Source: SAR86 cluster bacterium (lineage in GTDB: Bacteria; Pseudomonadota; Gammaproteobacteria; Magnimaribacterales; Magnimaribacteraceae). From it: a stretch of DNA of 64,000 nt. Under the pieces are notes generated by a model. The model saw only the letters and a program-made list of their open reading frames with translations, made no database searches and had not been told where the DNA came from. Shown here piece by piece: positions 56,430 to 64,000 of this stretch; the first letter of the stretch is position 1; each line of letters opens with the position of its first letter. The stretch spans positions 963,517-1,027,516 of the forward strand of contig CP097969.1 in NCBI GenBank assembly GCA_023703575.1, in the 5' to 3' direction. The translations under genes and the position numbers were made by a program.

Positions 56430-57660
56430 TGAGATTATTACGTTTAATGTAATAAAACAGTAGCAACAAACTAGGTAATGTCAAAAAGGATGTGAAAATA
56501 AAAAAAGCCATCCATCCATTTACTTCACCAAATTCGTATTTAAAAAAATTCGCTAACATTCCTGAGAAACCACTAAATAATTTACCTGGTAACATCATGA
56601 AGGAAGTCAAGAGAGCATATTGAACAGCTGTATATTTTTTTGAGACTAGACTTGTGAGGAAAGTTATATTTGCCGTGCCTACAACTCCAGCTGCCAAACT
56701 ATCCGCTCCAACGACCCAGCCAAGAAGATGTAAGTCCTTTTCAAGTATAGCTACCAAAGAGAAAGATAGATTAGTCATCAGTACAAGAAAAGCGCCGATA
56801 ACAAGAGTGACTTTTACTCCTAGCCTTTTAACCAAGAGGCCCCCTAAAAAAAACCCAAAAATCGAAGCAATGACAGCAACAACCTTAACAATATAACCAA
56901 TTTCCTTTAGTGAATAACCCTTTTCTAAATAGAACGGACTAGCCATTGGACCCATAACGATATCGGTCAGCCTATAGGTTGCAACAATCATTAGAAGAAA
57001 GGATGCAAAATATAGTCCAAATCGTGTAACAAAATCTTTCAGGGGTTCAACAATAGAATTCTGTAGCGTTAATCTTTTTAAATTCAGATTTACTTCTTCA
57101 GGACAAATCAAAACACCTATGATGCCGATTAACATCAAAAGAGACATTACTTGGTAAGTTAAAGTCCAACCATAGTCTGAAGCAAAAATTAATGCGAATG
57201 AGCTTGAAATTAGAATCGCCATTCTATAACCAAATTGATAACTAGCTGCTAAATTTCCTTGCTGATGTAAATCAGCAAGCTCAATTCTAAAAGCATCAAT
57301 AGCAATATCTTGTATTGATCCTGAAAAGGCTATGAGAAACGCAATTAACGCAAACACCTGCAGACTATCAAGTGGGTTAACAATAGAAAGAAGCAGCAAG
57401 CAAATCGCTATAGATATTTGAGATAATAATATCCAACTCTTTCTATAGCCAAGTCTACTAAGAAAAGGAACTGAAAAATTGTCTACTAATGGTGCCCATA
57501 GAAACTTTAAGGAATATGTTAAGACTATCCATGCAAAAAACCCTATGAGGGAGAGGTCGATACCAATATCCGCTAACCAAACGCCCAATGTTGAAAAAAT
57601 GAGAATATAAGGCAGGCCCGACGAGAAGCCTAAGCTACCTATAGTAAAAATCTTTAGCAT
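56413..57660 (-). CDS. ampG: AmpG-like muropeptide permease (MFS)
   Basis: The 415-residue protein has about twelve membrane helices of the major facilitator family. The N-terminus LGFSSGLPYILIFSTLGVWLADIGIDLSLIG and DIAIDAFRIEL fit AmpG, which imports anhydromuropeptides for cell-wall recycling. The ampD gene two steps upstream supports this. No AmpC beta-lactamase or AmpR is in the window. It begins 8 bases after yajQ. Confidence 0.88.
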   Translation of the reverse strand: MLKIFTIGSLGFSSGLPYILIFSTLGVWLADIGIDLSLIGFFAWIVLTYSLKFLWAPLVDNFSVPFLSRLGYRKSWILLSQISIAICLLLLSIVNPLDSLQVFALIAFLIAFSGSIQDIAIDAFRIELADLHQQGNLAASYQFGYRMAILISSSFALIFASDYGWTLTYQVMSLLMLIGIIGVLICPEEVNLNLKRLTLQNSIVEPLKDFVTRFGLYFASFLLMIVATYRLTDIVMGPMASPFYLEKGYSLKEIGYIVKVVAVIASIFGFFLGGLLVKRLGVKVTLVIGAFLVLMTNLSFSLVAILEKDLHLLGWVVGADSLAAGVVGTANITFLTSLVSKKYTAVQYALLTSFMMLPGKLFSGFSGMLANFFKYEFGEVNGWMAFFIFTSFLTLPSLLLLFYYIKRNNLNDKNI

Positions 57661-57668
57661 TTAGAAAT

Positions 57669-58151
57669 TTAATCTCTGAAGTTTACAAACTGCAAAGGAA
57701 TATCATAATTCTGATCTTTTATGAGCTGGATGATAGCTTGTAGCTCATCTCTTTTTTTTCCAGTAATCCTTATGCTATCTCCCTGAATAGAGGCTTGAGT
57801 TTTTGACTTTGATTGCTTGACCAAAGAAGTTATTTTTTTTGCAAGCTCTTTATCAATCCCTTCTTGCAAGTCTATGATTTGTTGGGCTGATCCTCCAGAG
57901 ACTTGAATTTCTCGGTGTTTTAAGCTTTTTAGATCTATTCCTCTTTTGGCAAGAGATTCGTTAAGTAGAGGAGACATTTGATGAATTTGGAATTCTTCAT
58001 TTGCAGACAAATCTATCTGGTTTTCACTAAGACTAAACTCAGCTCCAGTACCTTTAAAGTCAAATCTATTTTGTAAAATTCTATTAGCCTGATCTACAGC
58101 ATTAGTAATCTCATGATGATCAAGCTCAGATTTAATATCAAAAGAAGCCAT
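57669..58151 (-). CDS. yajQ: YajQ-family nucleotide-binding protein
   Basis: The 160-residue protein starts MASFDIKSELD, then contains FDFKGTGAEFSL, KSLKHREIQVSGG and the KKRDELQAIIQLIK end typical of YajQ. Family members bind tRNA or GTP, and some bind cyclic di-GMP, as in Xanthomonas. ATG at 58151 is chosen because GGAGG sits 8 bases upstream; an upstream TTG at 58166 overlaps that site. Interaction with the cyclic di-GMP system at 26134-28666 is only a possibility. Confidence 0.93.
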   Translation of the reverse strand: MASFDIKSELDHHEITNAVDQANRILQNRFDFKGTGAEFSLSENQIDLSANEEFQIHQMSPLLNESLAKRGIDLKSLKHREIQVSGGSAQQIIDLQEGIDKELAKKITSLVKQSKSKTQASIQGDSIRITGKKRDELQAIIQLIKDQNYDIPLQFVNFRD

Positions 58152-58255
58152 AATGTTTACCTCCAAATTACTTTTAGTAAAAGTCTGCCAATCACATTTT
58201 GAAAATAATTAGCAAACTATCGAAGTGTAACACTCTCATGAGTTACCAAAAAGAT

Positions 58256-58798
58256 TTAGTCAAGGTTAGACAAGTAATATTGCCAGTCAAATGCCTCTCC
58301 GGGATCCGTTTTTCTGCCAGGTGCAATATCAGAATGCCCAACAATGTTCTCTTTTTTTATATCTCGAAAAACAAACATTAACTCTTTAGTTACATCTATT
58401 AGGGCACGATACTGATCCTCTGTATATGTAGTCTCATCTGTACCCTCAAGCTCAATTCCTATGGAAAATTCATTACAATTTTCGCGACCTTTAAATGATG
58501 ACACACCAGCATGCCAAGCTTTCTTATCGAATGGTACAAACTGAACAAGTGATCCATCTCGCTCTATTAGAAGATGACTAGATACCTTTAAATCATATAT
58601 TTCACTAAAGTAAGGATGATCGTTTGGATCTAAATCATTAGTAAAAAGTTTTTGGATATGACCTCCTCCATATTCACCGGGAGGTAAGGTGATGTTATGA
58701 ATTACAAGAAGTGAAATTTCTTGTGTCTCTCGCTCTGAGCAATTTTCAGACAAGCAGATTTTCGCTTCTTTTAAATAAAATGATTGATCAATATGCAA
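58256..58798 (-). CDS. ampD: 1,6-anhydro-N-acetylmuramoyl-L-alanine amidase
   Basis: AmpD removes peptides from anhydromuropeptides during wall recycling. The 180-residue product has zinc ligands in LVIHNITLPPGEYGG (His), KAWHAGVSSFKGRENCN (His nearby) and GHSDIAPGRKTDPGEAFDW (Asp and His). Length fits the cytoplasmic AmpD, and no signal peptide exists. It is in one region with ampG, so recycling genes are grouped. Confidence 0.93.
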   Translation of the reverse strand: MHIDQSFYLKEAKICLSENCSERETQEISLLVIHNITLPPGEYGGGHIQKLFTNDLDPNDHPYFSEIYDLKVSSHLLIERDGSLVQFVPFDKKAWHAGVSSFKGRENCNEFSIGIELEGTDETTYTEDQYRALIDVTKELMFVFRDIKKENIVGHSDIAPGRKTDPGEAFDWQYYLSNLD

Positions 58799-58808
58799 AG
58801 GAATTCCT

Positions 58809-59174
58809 CTATTGCTTTATGAAAGGTTTTGGCTGTTTTTTGCCTCTAACATCATTAGTCTTCTTATCTTTTCTGGCTTGCTTTAAACCTTTTCTTATTT
58901 CTCTTCTTTTGAGTACTCCATCAGAATTTAAATCCATTCTCTCAAAACGTAAATTGCTCGATGCAAGAAACTCATCTTTTGAAAGAGTTCCATCACTATC
59001 TAGATCCATCAAGCTAAAACGGTTTAAAGTATTTGAATTAAACTCTTCTAGACTGATGGACCCATCTTTATCAATATCCATTTCATTTAGTTGTCCTGAC
59101 ATATTGGAAGCTGTGCTGACCTTTAAAGAGAGCAGTCCAATTAATAATGTCCCAAAAAAATATTTTAATTTCAT
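58809..59174 (-). CDS. Secreted EF-hand calcium-binding protein
   Basis: The 121-residue product has a signal peptide (about 1-22) and three EF-hand loops: DIDKDGSISLEEF, DLDSDGTLSKDEF and DLNSDGVLKRREI. A basic C-terminus (KQARKDKK to PKPFIKQ) follows. ATG at 59174 is used because AGAGGTG is the ribosome site; an upstream GTG lies inside it. A calcium-responsive periplasmic role is likely, with no known partner. It ends 10 bases before ampD. Confidence 0.85.
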   Translation of the reverse strand: MKLKYFFGTLLIGLLSLKVSTASNMSGQLNEMDIDKDGSISLEEFNSNTLNRFSLMDLDSDGTLSKDEFLASSNLRFERMDLNSDGVLKRREIRKGLKQARKDKKTNDVRGKKQPKPFIKQ

Positions 59175-59229
59175 ATTCTTCACCTCTTTAATTCTTAGGC
59201 ACCTTATGTGCGAGAAAGTTCCAAGTAGC

Positions 59230-60165
59230 TTATCTTAAGCCTTTGGGTAATCTAAAAGATATTCCTTCGTCAGTTCTTTTTTTATTTCCTACCAAATTAA
59301 ACCCATAAGATGAAGTAAGCTTATCTATAACTTCTGACACAAGATGTTCTGGAGCAGAAGCTCCTGAAGTAAGGCCAATTTTAGATTTGCCTTTTAAGCA
59401 ATCTGAAGGTAAATCATAGATAGTATCAATTAGATAAGCTTCAACTCCTGATCGTTCAGCTATTTCTCTCAGTCTATTGGAATTAGAACTATTTTCAGAA
59501 CCAATAACCAACACTAGATCCGACTCTAGAGCTAATTGCTTAATTGCATCCTGTCGATTTTGGGTTGCATAACAAATATCATCTTTTTTTGGGCCCTTGA
59601 TATCTGGGAATCTATCAATCAGAAAATCTTTTATTTCTTTTGTATCATCTACAGATAAAGTGGTCTGCGTCACAAATGCCAAACGAGACGAATCTTTAAA
59701 ATTGAGCTTTTTAGCATCTGATATATCTTCGATAAGAGTAATTGTTCCACCAAATGATGTATCAAACTGTCCCATCGTTCCCTCTACCTCGGGATGATTC
59801 TTATGACCGATTAGCAAACAATCAAACCCCATCTTCGCATAAGTATTAACTTCAGCATGTACCTTACTTACTAAAGGACATGTCGCATCAAATACATCTA
59901 GTTTTCTTACTTCAGATTCAAATTCAACTGCTTTTGAAATACCATGAGCACTATAAACAACGACCTCCCCTTCTGGTATCTCTTTAATATCTTCTACAAA
60001 AATTGCACCTAATCGCTTCAATTCTTCAACAACGGTTTTGTTATGGACTACCTCATGTTTTACATATACTGGAGCACCATGCATTTCGATAACCTTCTTA
60101 ACGATCTCTATGGCTCTGTCAACTCCTGCACAGAAACCACGAGTATTAGCTAGTCTTATTTCCAT
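59230..60165 (-). CDS. ispH: 4-hydroxy-3-methylbut-2-enyl diphosphate reductase
   Basis: IspH makes isopentenyl and dimethylallyl diphosphate, the last step of the MEP pathway. The 311-residue iron-sulfur enzyme has cluster ligands Cys12 ([11 protein letters not shown]), Cys96 ([11 protein letters not shown]) and Cys197 ([13 protein letters not shown]). The proton relay Glu sits in the [11 protein letters not shown] stretch. Its product feeds retinal precursors as well as quinones. It overlaps lspA by 20 bases; no fkpB lies between them. Confidence 0.96.
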   Translation of the reverse strand: MEIRLANTRGFCAGVDRAIEIVKKVIEMHGAPVYVKHEVVHNKTVVEELKRLGAIFVEDIKEIPEGEVVVYSAHGISKAVEFESEVRKLDVFDATCPLVSKVHAEVNTYAKMGFDCLLIGHKNHPEVEGTMGQFDTSFGGTITLIEDISDAKKLNFKDSSRLAFVTQTTLSVDDTKEIKDFLIDRFPDIKGPKKDDICYATQNRQDAIKQLALESDLVLVIGSENSSNSNRLREIAERSGVEAYLIDTIYDLPSDCLKGKSKIGLTSGASAPEHLVSEVIDKLTSSYGFNLVGNKKRTDEGISFRLPKGLR

Positions 60166-60622
60166 TTAGTCTAAGTTTTGAAATTACTATATCAAGTATA
60201 TAAATTATTACTCCAATTGTTATAAATGAATCCGCAAAATTAAAAATATAGAATGAGTAGTTTTCATAGTAAAAATTAATGAAATCAATTACATGACCTC
60301 TTAAGATACGATCTATTAAATTTCCAATCCCCCCTGATAGTATGAATAATAATGCTAAGGATTCATATTTATTTAAAGTTTCAAAAACCAAAATATAAAC
60401 CAGATATAAACAAACAAATAAAACTAAAGTGACTAGAATCCATCTCCCTAAGTCTCCTCCATCATCAAATAAACTGAAAGCTATACCGGTATTGAATATT
60501 AAATAAATATCTAAAATGGGTAGCAAGTTTAAACTCTCTCCTATGGAAAAATTTTTTACTACAAGGTACTTACTGAGTTGATCTAAAAAAATGAGAGATA
60601 CAAGGAAAATAATCTTTTTCAT
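60146..60622 (-). CDS. lspA: Lipoprotein signal peptidase
   Basis: The 158-residue inner-membrane aspartic protease cleaves lipoprotein signal peptides. It has four membrane helices, the NTGIAFSL pattern, [18 protein letters not shown] with the first catalytic Asp and [11 protein letters not shown] with the second. It follows ileS by 15 bases in the usual ribF-ileS-lspA order. Proteins such as DsbC with a lipobox would depend on it. Confidence 0.95.
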   Translation of the reverse strand: MKKIIFLVSLIFLDQLSKYLVVKNFSIGESLNLLPILDIYLIFNTGIAFSLFDDGGDLGRWILVTLVLFVCLYLVYILVFETLNKYESLALLFILSGGIGNLIDRILRGHVIDFINFYYENYSFYIFNFADSFITIGVIIYILDIVISKLRLNGNKTS

Positions 60623-60637
60623 GTGAATAAGTCACAA

Positions 60638-63427
60638 TTAGGCAAAAATCCTTATTTCACCATTTCCTTTGACATTGTCATAGCATCTCTGACAAATAGA
60701 TTCATGTCCTTTAATAGTTCCAATTTCTGGTCTGCTATGCCAGCAACGAACACATTTTTGGTGATTAGTCCTCTTAACTTGAACCCTCATTCCTTGGATG
60801 GCTGAATCATTGCCTTCTTGTCCAATATCTGAGACTTTTGCTTCGGAAGTAATAAAAATAAACCTTAGTTCGCTAGAAAATTTATCAAGAAGATTTTTAA
60901 TATCTTTTTCACAAAATAACTCCAACTCCACTTCTAATGAAGATCCAATGATTTCTTTATTTCTTGCATCTTCTATATGCTTATTCACTTCTGATCTAAT
61001 TTCTAAAATCTTAGTCCATTCATCATTAGAGAACATTAAGTTACCTACCTCATCCCATTCCTCGAACCACTCAAGTAGATGCACTGATTTAGTATCATTA
61101 TTCAATAGTTGCCATGCTTCTTCTGCAGTAAAAGAAAGAATTGGACTAATCCATCTTAATAATGCTTGCAAAATATTGGAAAGAGCAATCTGCGATGAGA
61201 GACGAGCATCTGAAGTTGATTTAGCTGTGTAAAGTCTATCTTTTAGTATGTCTAAATAAAAACCACCTAAATCATTGGCACAAAAATTATGGATTTTTTG
61301 AAACGCATGATGAAAGTCATAATTTAGATAATCTTCTATGATCTCCTCTTGAAGATTTTTAGTTTTGAGGATCATCCACTTATCTAATTCTGTAAGTTTT
61401 TCAGGGGCCAGTTTTTGGCCCGAATAATCACTTAAGTTCCCTAATAAAAATCTTATTGTATTTCTTATTCTCCTATAGGAATCAGATGATCTTTTTAAAA
61501 TATCATCAGAAAGAACAATTTCTTTGGTGTAGTCAGTAGATGCTGCCCATGTTCTTAAAACGTCAGCACCCATTGTCTCCCATACTTTTTGAGGAGAAAT
61601 GACATTTCCAAGAGATTTAGACATCTTCTTGCCCTCAGAATCAACTACAAAACCATGGGTCAAGACTGCCTTGTAAGGCGGAACCTCTTTCATCGCGATA
61701 CTTGTAAGTAATGATGACTGAAACCAACCTCGGTGCTGATCAGAACCTTCTAGATATAGATCAGCAGGGAAATGTAAATCTTCATTTACATCTAATACAC
61801 AAGCATGAGTAACTCCAGAATCAAACCAAACATCGAGGCAATCTGTTATTTTTTCGTAAGACTCATAATCGTTAGTTAGATCTTTGATTTCTATATCATG
61901 CCAGGCTTGGATGCCGTCTAATTCAACTAAATCAGCTACTTTTTCTATAATTTTTTCAGTTTCTGGATGTAGCTCTCCTGTATCTTTGTTTATCAGTAAA
62001 GCAATCGGTACACCCCAAGACCTTTGTCTAGAAATACACCAATCTGGACGTTCTTCCAACATTGAATTCATTCTGGCCTGACCCCAAGTTGGTGCCCAGT
62101 TTATTGAATCTATAGAATTTTGAGATTGTTTCAAGAGATCTTTTTCCTCCATAGAAATAAACCATTGTGGTGTTGCTCTAAACATGACAGGACTTTTATG
62201 CCTCCAACAATGGGGATAGCTATGTTCATAAGACGATTTCGATAATAAAACTCCTCTTTCTTTAAGGAGTGTTGTTATATTTTCATTTGCTTTGAAAACA
62301 AATTGCCCTGCAAAATGCTCCACATCTTCATTATAAGTTCCATTCCCTTTTACTGGATTCAGAACATCAATACCATTTTGGATGCTTACAGTATAATCTT
62401 CTAATCCATGACCTGGTGCGGTATGTACTATTCCCGTTCCTGCATCGGTTGTAACATGATCTCCAGATATTATTAACGAATTTCTATCAAGATATGGGTG
62501 AGTAGCCTCAAAACCGAGTAGATCAGAGCCTTTACAAGTTCCTAGGGAAATAAACTTTTCTACCTCAATTCTTTCTAAGGTCGAATCTATTAAATCTTCA
62601 GCGATAATTATATTTATTTTTCTTGTTTCATGAATTATCTCGATCAAAGCATAGGTAAATGATTCATTTATCGTCAAAGCCATGTTGCCGGGCAATGTCC
62701 ATGGAGTAGTCGTCCAACTTGCTACATAGGATGGGTTCTTTAATGAGCATGAGAAAATCTTTGACACAATCTTATTATCTATGGGAAAAATAAAATCTAT
62801 GGAAGTTGATATCTTGTCTTGATACTCTACTTCAGCTTCAGCTAGGGCTGAACCACAATCAACACACCAGTGAACAGGCTTATCTCCTCTTCGAAGATGT
62901 CCCTTTTTGATTATTTTGCCTAACGATCTGATTATGTTTGCTTCAAAAGTAAAGTCCATAGTTACATATGGATTTTCCCAATCTCCAATAATTCCCAATC
63001 GCTTAAAATCTTTCTTTTGCATATCAATCTGGGATTGAGCATATTCTCTACAAGCTTGTCTAAACTCGGATAGTGGAATCTTATGACCTGCTTTGCCCTT
63101 CTTCTTTTCAACGTTTAATTCAATAGGCAGTCCATGACAATCCCATCCAGGGACATAAGGAGCATATTTCCCACTAAGAGTTTGAGATTTAATCACTATA
63201 TCTTTGAGAACTTTTTGCGCAGCATGTCCAATATGAATTTGTCCATTAGCATATGGCGGGCCATCATGAAGAATAAACTTTTCCCTACCTTGCCTTGCAT
63301 TAGCTACTTCCTTGCGTAGATCTATTTCTTCCCAAAATTCGATCATTTTGGGCTCTTTTGAAGGCAAATTGGCCTTCATAGCAAATCCAGTATTGGGTAA
63401 ATTCAGTGTATCTTTGTAATCAGACAT
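60638..63427 (-). CDS. ileS: Isoleucyl-tRNA synthetase
   Basis: The 929-residue class I synthetase has the HIGH-type motif ANGQIHIGHAAQ, KMSKS in GKKMSKSLGN, an editing domain with TTPWTLPGNMAL and HTAPGHGLEDY, and a C-terminal zinc finger (CVRCWHSRPEIG with ICQRC). It is of the type 1 bacterial form with length near 930. It follows ribF by 18 bases. No T-box is expected in gammaproteobacteria. Confidence 0.97.
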   Translation of the reverse strand: MSDYKDTLNLPNTGFAMKANLPSKEPKMIEFWEEIDLRKEVANARQGREKFILHDGPPYANGQIHIGHAAQKVLKDIVIKSQTLSGKYAPYVPGWDCHGLPIELNVEKKKGKAGHKIPLSEFRQACREYAQSQIDMQKKDFKRLGIIGDWENPYVTMDFTFEANIIRSLGKIIKKGHLRRGDKPVHWCVDCGSALAEAEVEYQDKISTSIDFIFPIDNKIVSKIFSCSLKNPSYVASWTTTPWTLPGNMALTINESFTYALIEIIHETRKINIIIAEDLIDSTLERIEVEKFISLGTCKGSDLLGFEATHPYLDRNSLIISGDHVTTDAGTGIVHTAPGHGLEDYTVSIQNGIDVLNPVKGNGTYNEDVEHFAGQFVFKANENITTLLKERGVLLSKSSYEHSYPHCWRHKSPVMFRATPQWFISMEEKDLLKQSQNSIDSINWAPTWGQARMNSMLEERPDWCISRQRSWGVPIALLINKDTGELHPETEKIIEKVADLVELDGIQAWHDIEIKDLTNDYESYEKITDCLDVWFDSGVTHACVLDVNEDLHFPADLYLEGSDQHRGWFQSSLLTSIAMKEVPPYKAVLTHGFVVDSEGKKMSKSLGNVISPQKVWETMGADVLRTWAASTDYTKEIVLSDDILKRSSDSYRRIRNTIRFLLGNLSDYSGQKLAPEKLTELDKWMILKTKNLQEEIIEDYLNYDFHHAFQKIHNFCANDLGGFYLDILKDRLYTAKSTSDARLSSQIALSNILQALLRWISPILSFTAEEAWQLLNNDTKSVHLLEWFEEWDEVGNLMFSNDEWTKILEIRSEVNKHIEDARNKEIIGSSLEVELELFCEKDIKNLLDKFSSELRFIFITSEAKVSDIGQEGNDSAIQGMRVQVKRTNHQKCVRCWHSRPEIGTIKGHESICQRCYDNVKGNGEIRIFA

Positions 63428-63445
63428 GTTTTAAATTTTGGCACT

Positions 63446-64000
63446 TTAACTTAAAAATTCCTGCGCGTAAGAAATATCTTTAAAAATTTGCTCTTTCAAG
63501 GCATCCAATCCATCAAATTTCTTCTCCTCTCTTACTTTTTTTAAGAACTCAACCGTGATCTTTTCTCCGTACAAGTGACCTGAAAATTCAAAAATATGAA
63601 CCTCTAAAACTGGATTCTGTCCATTGACTGTTGGCCTTGTGCCCATATTCGCAATGCCACCATAATGCTTACCTCCTAAATATACTTTAACAACATAGAC
63701 TCCTGCTATTGGAAGCTTATTTTTTGGTAGCCATAAGTTTGCTGTAGGTACACCTAATTGAGTTCCAAGTTGTTGACCGTAAACTACATTTCCACTGAAA
63801 GTATAGGGCCTTCCCAAAAGTTCTTTTGCCTCTATAAAGTTTCCTGCGATAAGAGAATTTCTAATTCTTGTGCTACTTACTCTTTCTCCACTTACTTCGA
63901 AAGTTTCTGTATTTTCTACTAAAATATCATTTTCACTACCCCAGCTCTTTAAGAAATTAAAGTCACCCTCCCTATTGGCACCAAACCTAAAGTCATCCCC
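63446..64000 (-). CDS. ribF: Riboflavin kinase / FAD synthetase, C-terminal part (cut by window edge)
   Basis: The reading frame continues to the window edge, giving 184 codons plus stop. The visible part begins GDDFRFGANREGD, the end of the FAD synthetase domain, then VSSTRIRNSLI. The riboflavin kinase domain follows, with RPYTFSGNVVYGQQLG, the PTANLWLP loop and NMGTRPTVNG. Its N-terminus is beyond the window, so no start is given. It is the leading gene before ileS. Confidence 0.94.
   Translation of the reverse strand, partial: GDDFRFGANREGDFNFLKSWGSENDILVENTETFEVSGERVSSTRIRNSLIAGNFIEAKELLGRPYTFSGNVVYGQQLGTQLGVPTANLWLPKNKLPIAGVYVVKVYLGGKHYGGIANMGTRPTVNGQNPVLEVHIFEFSGHLYGEKITVEFLKKVREEKKFDGLDALKEQIFKDISYAQEFLS

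Overview
The window is a compact, AT-rich stretch of a bacterial chromosome. It most likely comes from a marine gammaproteobacterium of the SAR86 type. The main reason is a proteorhodopsin gene (13507-14253) that closely resembles the SAR86 and HOT-type proteins as I remember them. Gammaproteobacterial gene orders agree: rpsP-rimM-trmD-rplS, xerD-dsbC-hom-thrC, prfB-lysS and ribF-ileS-lspA-ispH. So do the short or overlapping gene junctions. No rRNA, tRNA, CRISPR array, insertion sequence or prophage was recognised. Genus and species cannot be fixed from this sequence alone.

Layout: 1-4181 holds a cut-off ung, the longest non-coding gap (with an inverted pair of perfect DnaA boxes), serA, argF and glpK. 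4182-9622 is the ribonucleotide reductase operon nrdAB, controlled by two NrdR boxes and a DnaA box, followed by a glycerophosphodiesterase with no normal start codon and a rhodanese. 9649-17961 mixes a lone carboxyltransferase, a TauD-type dioxygenase, SelO, blue-tuned proteorhodopsin, a serine hydrolase, a D-aminoacylase-like amidohydrolase and an RraA-like protein.

17958-25534 is one minus-strand unit of seven genes: a parallel beta-helix protein and a di-haem cytochrome-like protein (a recurring pair of unknown function), then a MacA-like adaptor, an ABC ATPase and three consecutive FtsX-type permeases. This is the most unusual system here. 25666-32447 is a signalling island: a small membrane protein, an EAL phosphodiesterase, a DHp-REC-GGDEF protein, a lone receiver, a hybrid histidine kinase with two receivers and a TonB-domain protein.

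32506-39265 carries CBS and arsenate-reductase-like proteins, an FMN 2-hydroxyacid oxidase, a short-chain dehydrogenase, a PatB-type lyase, a thiolase-like protein without the usual cysteine, and a malate dehydrogenase with a lengthened active-site loop. 39262-49711 is a nearly unbroken minus-strand run: rpsP (with a long Ala/Glu/Pro tail), rimM, trmD, rplS, xerD, dsbC, an aminotransferase, hom, thrC, prfB (with its programmed +1 frameshift) and lysS.

49900-52259 holds a CNNM/CorC protein and an MscS channel. 52264-64000 holds two small or membrane proteins, groESL, fxsA, a VanZ-like gene, ampG, yajQ, ampD, an EF-hand protein, ispH, lspA, ileS and the start-less end of ribF. All calls rest on reading the translated sequence; no database search was run.
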